14,595 nucleotides of DNA from CAXBNB01 sp040151475 (GTDB taxonomy: Bacteria; Bacteroidota; Bacteroidia; Cytophagales; Cyclobacteriaceae), in the NCBI RefSeq assembly GCF_040151475.1, contig NZ_JBDKWG010000029.1, positions 1 to 14,595 on the forward strand. The letters are read 5' to 3'. Shown here piece after piece: positions 1 to 4,480 of this stretch (its first letter is position 1; each line of letters starts with the position of its first letter). Below the pieces are notes generated by a model. It was not told the DNA's origin. It was given only the letters and a program-made list of their open reading frames with translations, and ran no database searches. Both the position numbers and the translations under genes were made by a program.

Positions 1-90
1 CAGTCCGGTTTAGCGCAAAAACAGGAAAAAAAACCAAAACCAAAACCGTATTCGAAAAAGGGACGATCAAAATCTAATTTTAGGTTCTGA
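1..90 (+). CDS. C-terminal tail of an unidentified protein (partial)
   Basis: Frame 1 is open from the first base to a TGA at 88-90, giving 29 residues rich in Lys and Pro (KKPKPKPYSKKGRSKSNFRF at the end). The start lies outside the window. A basic, low-complexity tail like this is common on nucleic-acid-binding proteins such as helicases, nucleases or ribosome-associated proteins, but nothing here identifies the family. The gene converges with the M56/M23 gene, whose stop is 24 bp away, with no clear terminator in between. A chance open frame of 29 codons is possible, but the composition and clean stop favour a real gene end. Confidence 0.5.
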   Translation, partial: QSGLAQKQEKKPKPKPYSKKGRSKSNFRF

Positions 91-114
91 AAATTGAATT
101 TTTTACTCTCCTGA

Positions 115-2022
115 TTATTGAAAGTCCGACAGACTCCTAGCCTCATTTGTTCCAATGTCCACTTGGAATTTATGCTTCCCATAATTTTTAGCATTTTTCT
201 CTAAACCACTAACAAAAACGGATGAAAAATCATCTGGCTCGTATTCTTTCAATTTTTCATTCGAAATCCTAGCACCATCTAACCAAATACCGTATATATT
301 CGGATCAAGCCAGTCGTCTAATTGCTTTTGGGTAGGTGAAACTTTTTCACGTTTTTCTGGTGGAGCATTTAAGATTGATTTTTCTAAGTCGGTAAACTCA
401 TCCAACTTTCTAAACACAGGTTCTTTATCATAATACATCACCACACCAATTGAATCATTGTACATAATACGATGAATTGGAGAAGGTTTAGTTTTTAGAA
501 CTGTTCTTACGATATTATCTAACCTGTATGTCTTAGATCCAATTGTAAACTTAGAATAACTACCTTTTGATTTAGGATTGTCATTTGATTTTGTTCCTTC
601 CACTTCTTCCTGCCAAATTTTGTTTGTTGACATACTTGGAATGTAATTCACTGGATTCACGTGTTTGTCATCTTTAATTACTGCATAATGTAGATGAGGT
701 GCAGTACTTTTCCCCGTACTTCCAACTGTGCCAATCACATCACCCATTTTCACTTTATCTCCCACTGACACCATCAGTTCATTCAAATGTGCATAAAAGG
801 TTTGACAATCATCATTATGTCGTATTTTTATATGCTTCCCGTATCCACCATGCTGATTCTCAGCAACTTCAACTGCGCCATCAGCTGTTGTCAAAACTTC
901 AACTCCGGTTTTGGCTAAAAAATCTATACCCGAATGGATTTGTTCTTTTTGGTTTATTGGATTTTTTCTTTTCCCAAAACCCGATGACATACGTATCATA
1001 TCAGATTGTCTTATCGGAGATATCCTTGGAGTAGTATTTTCTTTGGGAATAAAAGTTGATTCATCAAGTGATGCTTCTATTTCGATTACATTCTCTACTA
1101 TCGTTTGTTCAATTTTTTTAACTGCTGGACTAAACGCTAATAATGCAAATAACAAAACGGGAACAAGCATGGCTATACTTATAGTTGCACTTGTCTTAGA
1201 TATTTTCTTTTTCATCATTTTAAATCGTTTTTTGGTGATTGAATAATTAAGGTGACTTGCAAATGAGGGTGATTTGAACTTAGCCAAATACTCTAATAGT
1301 TGATATTGATATTCAGTTATATCTTTATGGCTTTTTATGACTGTTTGGTCTGCCAGGTATTCATGATTTGTGCGAATAGCCTTGGAATAAAGTGTGATTA
1401 TCGGGTTAAACCAAAAGACTATTTTAATCCATTCAACAAATAAAATATCCAGCGAATGCTTTTGTTGTACATGAGCCAATTCATGAGTTAGCAGACGATC
1501 ATCAATTCTGGTTTTAAATTCTTCCTTACAAATAAAAATGCCGTTGAGAAAACTGTGTGGAGCAATGTTTTCATCTATTAAATTTACCCTAACATTTTTA
1601 TATCGTATTCGATCAGCAGACTCAATTCTTGTTAACAACTTTCGAATATTAGTAATATACCTGGTGAGAAGAAATAATACTACCACCAAATAGATAGATA
1701 ACAGAAGTACTCCTTTGGAATTAAAAATACCAATTTTAGAATCCTCCATTACATTTTCATTTTCAAGCATTGCAATCGTTGGGATTTCAATTGTCTCTAA
1801 CTCATTTTCAAATTCGGAAATGGATAACACAACAGGCAATTCATTAGAAATTGTCTCTTTGAGAGTTTCAACTTGTATCAAGGGGATAGCCAGGGAAAAA
1901 CAGATACCAAACAGCAGGAAGAACCTATTAAATTGAAACGTACCAGCACGAACCAATAACAAATGATAAACACCCAATAACAAGGCAAGGCACATAGTAG
2001 ATTTCAGTAAGTACAGTATCAT
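115..2022 (-). CDS. BlaR1-type M56 membrane metallopeptidase fused to an M23 endopeptidase domain
   Basis: A 635-residue predicted inner-membrane sensor-protease. The N-terminal half is an M56 domain: hydrophobic segments at about residues 3-24, 33-50 and 104-120, zinc motif HELAH at 180-184, likely third ligand Glu221 in HEYLAD, and a last membrane span near 280-300. In the BlaR1/MecR1 family this cytosolic protease responds to an external signal and inactivates the cognate BlaI repressor. After the last span, residues about 340-462 form an M23 (LytM/peptidoglycan endopeptidase) domain with its full set of expected residues: His363 and Asp367 (HSGID), His412, and His443/His445 (HLH). The last 140 residues match a C-terminal region I associate with Bacteroidota M56 proteins (WLDGARISNEKL, then SGLEKNAKNYGKH). 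The ATG overlaps the blaI stop (ATGA at 2019-2022), so the two are probably translationally coupled. The M23 part should lie in the periplasm; whether it cuts or only senses peptidoglycan is unknown. Confidence 0.9.
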   Translation of the reverse strand: MILYLLKSTMCLALLLGVYHLLLVRAGTFQFNRFFLLFGICFSLAIPLIQVETLKETISNELPVVLSISEFENELETIEIPTIAMLENENVMEDSKIGIFNSKGVLLLSIYLVVVLFLLTRYITNIRKLLTRIESADRIRYKNVRVNLIDENIAPHSFLNGIFICKEEFKTRIDDRLLTHELAHVQQKHSLDILFVEWIKIVFWFNPIITLYSKAIRTNHEYLADQTVIKSHKDITEYQYQLLEYLAKFKSPSFASHLNYSITKKRFKMMKKKISKTSATISIAMLVPVLLFALLAFSPAVKKIEQTIVENVIEIEASLDESTFIPKENTTPRISPIRQSDMIRMSSGFGKRKNPINQKEQIHSGIDFLAKTGVEVLTTADGAVEVAENQHGGYGKHIKIRHNDDCQTFYAHLNELMVSVGDKVKMGDVIGTVGSTGKSTAPHLHYAVIKDDKHVNPVNYIPSMSTNKIWQEEVEGTKSNDNPKSKGSYSKFTIGSKTYRLDNIVRTVLKTKPSPIHRIMYNDSIGVVMYYDKEPVFRKLDEFTDLEKSILNAPPEKREKVSPTQKQLDDWLDPNIYGIWLDGARISNEKLKEYEPDDFSSVFVSGLEKNAKNYGKHKFQVDIGTNEARSLSDFQ

Positions 2023-2390
2023 TTTTTATTCTTTTCTATACGTTCATCAATCATTCCTTTCAATTGCTCCAATTGCTCATTGGTCAAGTCTGCCTCAGCG
2101 GTAAAAAATGAGGCAAACTGAGATGCTGAATTGTCAAAAAAGCTCTTTATAAAGCCATTCATGTGACGTGAGAAATAGTCAGCCTTTTGTACCAAAGGAA
2201 AATATTCTCTTGAATTTCCATACAGCTTATAATCTACAAAACCTTTGTCCCTCATTCGCTTGATCAAGGTGGCCACAGTAGTGGTGGCTGGTTTTGGATC
2301 AGGAAATTCCTGAAGTAAGTCTTTCATAAAAGCTTTCTTGAGTTTCCACAGATAATGCATGAGTTGTTCTTCGCTCTTTGATAATTCCAT
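2019..2390 (-). CDS. BlaI/MecI-family transcriptional repressor (module 1)
   Basis: A 123-residue winged-helix repressor of the BlaI/MecI/CopY family, close to the usual length. The N-terminal 75 residues give the DNA-binding domain (LSKSEEQLMHYLW, then PKPATTTVATLIKRMRDKGFV, where TTVATLIKRM is the expected recognition helix). The C-terminal part (about 85-123) is the dimerisation region. Family members repress their own gene and that of the partner sensor until the M56 protease, or a signal it triggers, inactivates them. Here the partner is the overlapping downstream M56/M23 gene. The start is supported by the palindromic operator and promoter 17-57 bp upstream. No beta-lactamase or penicillin-binding protein gene lies nearby, so the regulated target beyond the operon itself is unknown. 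Confidence 0.92.
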   Translation of the reverse strand: MELSKSEEQLMHYLWKLKKAFMKDLLQEFPDPKPATTTVATLIKRMRDKGFVDYKLYGNSREYFPLVQKADYFSRHMNGFIKSFFDNSASQFASFFTAEADLTNEQLEQLKGMIDERIEKNKK

Positions 2391-2406
2391 ATTCTACTTT
2401 GTTAGA

Positions 2407-2447
2407 GTTTACTCTACAAGAGTAGAGTAAACATTTGTAAAAGCAAA
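2407..2447 (-). promoter_or_regulatory. Promoter with overlapping palindromic operator for blaI module 1
   Basis: A perfect inverted repeat lies at 2407-2432: arms GTTTACTCTAC and GTAGAGTAAAC around AAGA. Read on the minus strand, TACTCTTG (2424 to 2417) fits the Bacteroidota -7 box TAnnTTTG with one mismatch. Exactly 19 bp upstream is TTTG (2447 to 2444), the -33 element. The operator thus covers the -7 box, as expected for a repressor that blocks its own promoter. BlaI-family operators typically contain TACA/TGTA-like dyads, and the CTAC...GTAG core is of that kind. Repressor binding is inferred from position. Confidence 0.72.
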
Positions 2448-2582
2448 ATATCAGCTGCACTTTTTAGAATTTATAAATTGAAACCAGAGGGTTTGGCAGC
2501 TAAACTGAAGTAGATTTTTAGGTGATTAATATCTTACTGAATGGTTTGTAATTTTATAATTAACTTTACATCATCTGATGTG

Positions 2583-2608
2583 GAAAGGTTAGTGAACTTT
2601 AACCTTTC
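2583..2608. promoter_or_regulatory. Inverted repeat upstream of the toxin-antitoxin pair, possible operator
   Basis: Arms GAAAGGTTA and TAACCTTTC (9 bp each, 8-bp spacer) end 16 bp before the antitoxin ATG. Type II antitoxins usually repress their own operon through such palindromes at the promoter. No convincing -33/-7 pair was found here, so the operator role is inferred from position only. The rest of 2433-2624 is AT-rich with nothing else recognisable. Confidence 0.4.
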
Positions 2609-2624
2609 TCTTTAAAATGTAATC

Positions 2625-2837
2625 ATGAAAATACTACTTGATATAAAGGACAGTAAAGCTGCTTTTTTCATGGAGGTACTGAAAAATTTCTCCTTTGTAA
2701 AAGCAACTAAACTTACTGAATCAAAGGCTGAATTTTTGGAAGAATTTAAAGAGGCAGTGGACGAAGTAAAGCTAGCCAAGCAGGGAAAAACAGAACTACA
2801 ATCTGCAAGAGAATTCCTCAATGAACTTGAAGATTGA
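2625..2837 (+). CDS. Putative antitoxin of a RelE/ParE-type pair
   Basis: A 70-residue acidic small protein (central EAKxEFLEEFKEAVDEVKLA-like segment, predicted helical; C-terminus REFLNELED). It overlaps the start of the following toxin gene by 17 bp, the classic layout of a type II antitoxin translated just before its toxin. I do not recognise a named antitoxin family. The N-terminal stretch (MKILLDIKDSKAAFFMEVLK, beta strand then helix) may dimerise or bind DNA, and the helical C-terminal part is the likely toxin-binding segment. The inverted repeat just upstream would suit autoregulation. The identity rests mainly on its partner, size and overlap; sequences of this type often go unlabelled in Bacteroidota genomes. 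Confidence 0.7.
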   Translation: MKILLDIKDSKAAFFMEVLKNFSFVKATKLTESKAEFLEEFKEAVDEVKLAKQGKTELQSAREFLNELED

Positions 2838-3144
2838 AATTACCACTAAATTCAAGCGCAAAGCAAAAATACTTCTCAAGAAATACCCTTCTTTCAAAAA
2901 AGAGCTTTACGAATTGATTAATGTCCTGGAAGCTAATCCTACTTATGGAACTTCAATAAAACACAATTGCTATAAAATTCGGCTTTCAATAAAATCCAAA
3001 GGGAAAGGCAAATCCAGTGGAGCCAGAGTTATTACTCATTTACACATTAAGGACACCACCGTCTATCTTATATACATTTATGATAAATCTGAACAAGATA
3101 GCATATCAGACAAAGAACTACTTGAGTTGATTAAAGAGCTTTAA
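2821..3144 (+). CDS. RelE/ParE-family toxin
   Basis: A 107-residue basic protein of normal length for the RelE/ParE superfamily. Visible features are the N-terminal helical hairpin (KFKRKAKILLKKYPSFKKEL), a helix ending in NPTYGTSI, the central strand KIRLSIKSKGKGKSSGARV with its many basic residues, and the strand-rich C-terminus VYLIYIYDKSEQDSISDKEL, a pattern typical of the RelE-like toxins of Bacteroidota. RelE members cleave mRNA on the ribosome, while ParE members poison gyrase; the sequence alone does not settle which. The reading frame starts inside the end of the antitoxin gene. The stop lies 15 bp from the end of the convergent thioredoxin-like gene. Confidence 0.87.
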   Translation: MNLKIEITTKFKRKAKILLKKYPSFKKELYELINVLEANPTYGTSIKHNCYKIRLSIKSKGKGKSSGARVITHLHIKDTTVYLIYIYDKSEQDSISDKELLELIKEL

Positions 3145-3159
3145 CTAAGTATTGAACTG

Positions 3160-4017
3160 CTATACTTTCTCTTCAATTATTTTAATCAAATCGTCGATGA
3201 TTCGCCCACTTGTATCAAACCCATAAAATCTCTTAACTATGATACCATTTTCATCAATCAAGAATGAAGTCGGCATAGCCTGAACTCCATATATAGTTTT
3301 AACTCGCCCCTTGCCTCCTTCAAGATCGGATACATTATGCCAAATAATGCTGTCAGCTTTGGAAGCTTTATCCCATGCGCTTGCATTCTTGTCAAGCGAG
3401 AAATTTACTATTGCAAGCTTATCTGGAATCTTATTATAATTTTTACTTATAACCTTATTTTCCATTCTACATGGCTCACATCCACTACTCCAAAAGTTCA
3501 GATAAATATATTTCCCTTCCAGAGAAGACAAGGTGAAATCATTGCCTTCCAAATCCTTTGCTCTAAAATCAATAAATCGCTTGCCAACCTCGGCGTATTC
3601 CTCATAAAGAAATACTTGCAAGGCAACTGCATTGGAACTTTGTTTAAGTTCCGCATCTAAATTTTTATAAATAGTTTTAAGCGTATCCTTTCCAATACGC
3701 CCCCTATTCCGATAAATAATATCAAGACCCAGGTAAGAATTAGCATGTGACCTCCCAAAATCCACATATACTTTGTGAGCAAGGGGCTGAAGCCTTTGGT
3801 ATTTGGTATTTAACCTTCTAAACTCTTGCTCAGATGTATATTTTTTGTTTTGAAGACTGTCCAATGCTCCAGCATACGCCATTTTATAAGGGTATTGAAG
3901 GTCATCAAGCTCATTTTGCAAGTCTTGTTCCTTTCCTCCCTTAACTTTAGAATGCAACACCAAGTCATTAATCCGAGACTGGAAGGTCATTTCTACATTT
4001 TCAACTATTAATGTCAC
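3160..4017 (-). CDS. TlpA-like thiol-disulfide oxidoreductase, C-terminal part of a frameshifted gene
   Basis: This 285-codon frame contains a thioredoxin-like domain at about residues 147-285: FRAKDLEGNDFTLSSLEGKY, then WSSGCEPC with active cysteines at 180 and 183, and cis-proline 249 in QAMPTSF. Residues 1-140 are the helical linker normally found between DUF4369 and the thioredoxin domain. Proteins of this type are tethered lipoproteins that reduce or exchange disulfides in the cell envelope. The formal start is a GTG at 4015-4017 and is probably not a true start. The frame continues the lipoprotein encoded just upstream in another frame, and joining them gives about 368 residues, the usual length of DUF4369-TlpA proteins. 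Unless the frameshift is an assembly error, this part lacks a signal peptide and would stay in the cytosol or not be made. Confidence 0.85.
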   Translation of the reverse strand: MTLIVENVEMTFQSRINDLVLHSKVKGGKEQDLQNELDDLQYPYKMAYAGALDSLQNKKYTSEQEFRRLNTKYQRLQPLAHKVYVDFGRSHANSYLGLDIIYRNRGRIGKDTLKTIYKNLDAELKQSSNAVALQVFLYEEYAEVGKRFIDFRAKDLEGNDFTLSSLEGKYIYLNFWSSGCEPCRMENKVISKNYNKIPDKLAIVNFSLDKNASAWDKASKADSIIWHNVSDLEGGKGRVKTIYGVQAMPTSFLIDENGIIVKRFYGFDTSGRIIDDLIKIIEEKV

Positions 4018-4265
4018 ATTTTCCCTTCACACCTAACCCAGCACAATGTTGGATGATCGACCATTCCTTTTAAAATAAAATTTTCGTTTTTTGAAATGGC
4101 TGAGTCCAGACTTACTTGCTGGTCAATGTCATACAATTTTACCCATGTCCCGTCTTTAATTCCATCAATATGTCCGGTAATTGTAAATCCTTCCTTTTTT
4201 TCAAGGCAACTTGCCAATAGTACGCCTATTAGTATGGCTACTGATATTTGTTTCATGGTATTCAT
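4014..4265 (-). CDS. Lipoprotein signal and DUF4369-like N-terminus, first part of the frameshifted TlpA-like gene
   Basis: An 83-residue frame with a clear lipoprotein signal peptide: basic start (MNTMKQ), hydrophobic core SVAILIGVLLA and lipobox LASC with Cys20. Next comes FTITGHIDGIKDGTWVKLYD, the typical start of a DUF4369 domain in Bacteroidota TlpA-like proteins. It stops at TGA (4014-4016) in the middle of the DUF4369 strand pattern, while the continuation (VTLIVENVEM) is found in the -1 frame. The break lies at a run of four A on the coding strand (4019-4022). Adding one A there restores a single open frame reading EGKNVTLIVE. On its own this fragment is too short to fold as the known domain. 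Met4 is an alternative start. Confidence 0.78.
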   Translation of the reverse strand: MNTMKQISVAILIGVLLASCLEKKEGFTITGHIDGIKDGTWVKLYDIDQQVSLDSAISKNENFILKGMVDHPTLCWVRCEGKM

Positions 4266-4331
4266 TTCCTGTGTGTTGTTTTACTGTTATGTAGATAAGA
4301 AAAATCCACTGTTACGCCATTTAAGGAGACA

Positions 4332-4446
4332 CTTCGCTACGCACAGCGTGACAGGCATGGAGAAGTATTTCTACTCTAGCGTTCAACTGAGAAGCTTGAT
4401 TTGTCAACTAATACAACCTTGTCATCCTGAACTTGGTGAAGGATCT
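4332..4446. repeat. REP-like dispersed repeat fragments in the 4266-4480 intergenic region
   Basis: Two short motifs that I recognise as common intergenic repeats of Bacteroidota genomes occur here: CTTCGCTACGCACAGCGTGA (from 4332, with an ACGC/GCGT dyad) and GTCATCCTGAACTTGGTGAA (from 4421, continuing GGATCT, with an ATCCT/AGGAT dyad). They are usually written as CTTCGCTACGCTCAGCGTGACA and GTCATCCTGAGCTTGTCGAA. Both are slightly degenerate here. The region also separates the broken TlpA-like gene from the M56 gene. No coding potential is convincing in it. Confidence 0.6.
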
Positions 4447-4480
4447 TGTTCATCACAGCCCTTCATTTTGAAGCCTATTG

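Noticed and set aside
2545..2568. TTTG with TAACTTTA as the promoter of the toxin-antitoxin pair
   Set aside because: The spacing is 12 bp rather than 19-20 and the -7 box lacks its final G.
4015..4017. GTG as a genuine start of a separate soluble thioredoxin-like protein
   Set aside because: It falls mid-domain with the missing lipoprotein signal and DUF4369 start directly upstream in the adjacent frame; a frameshift is simpler.
4019..4025. Programmed -1 frameshifting on GGGAAAA in the TlpA-like gene
   Set aside because: In the reading frame used the heptamer does not fit X XXY YYZ, and no downstream stem or pseudoknot is evident.
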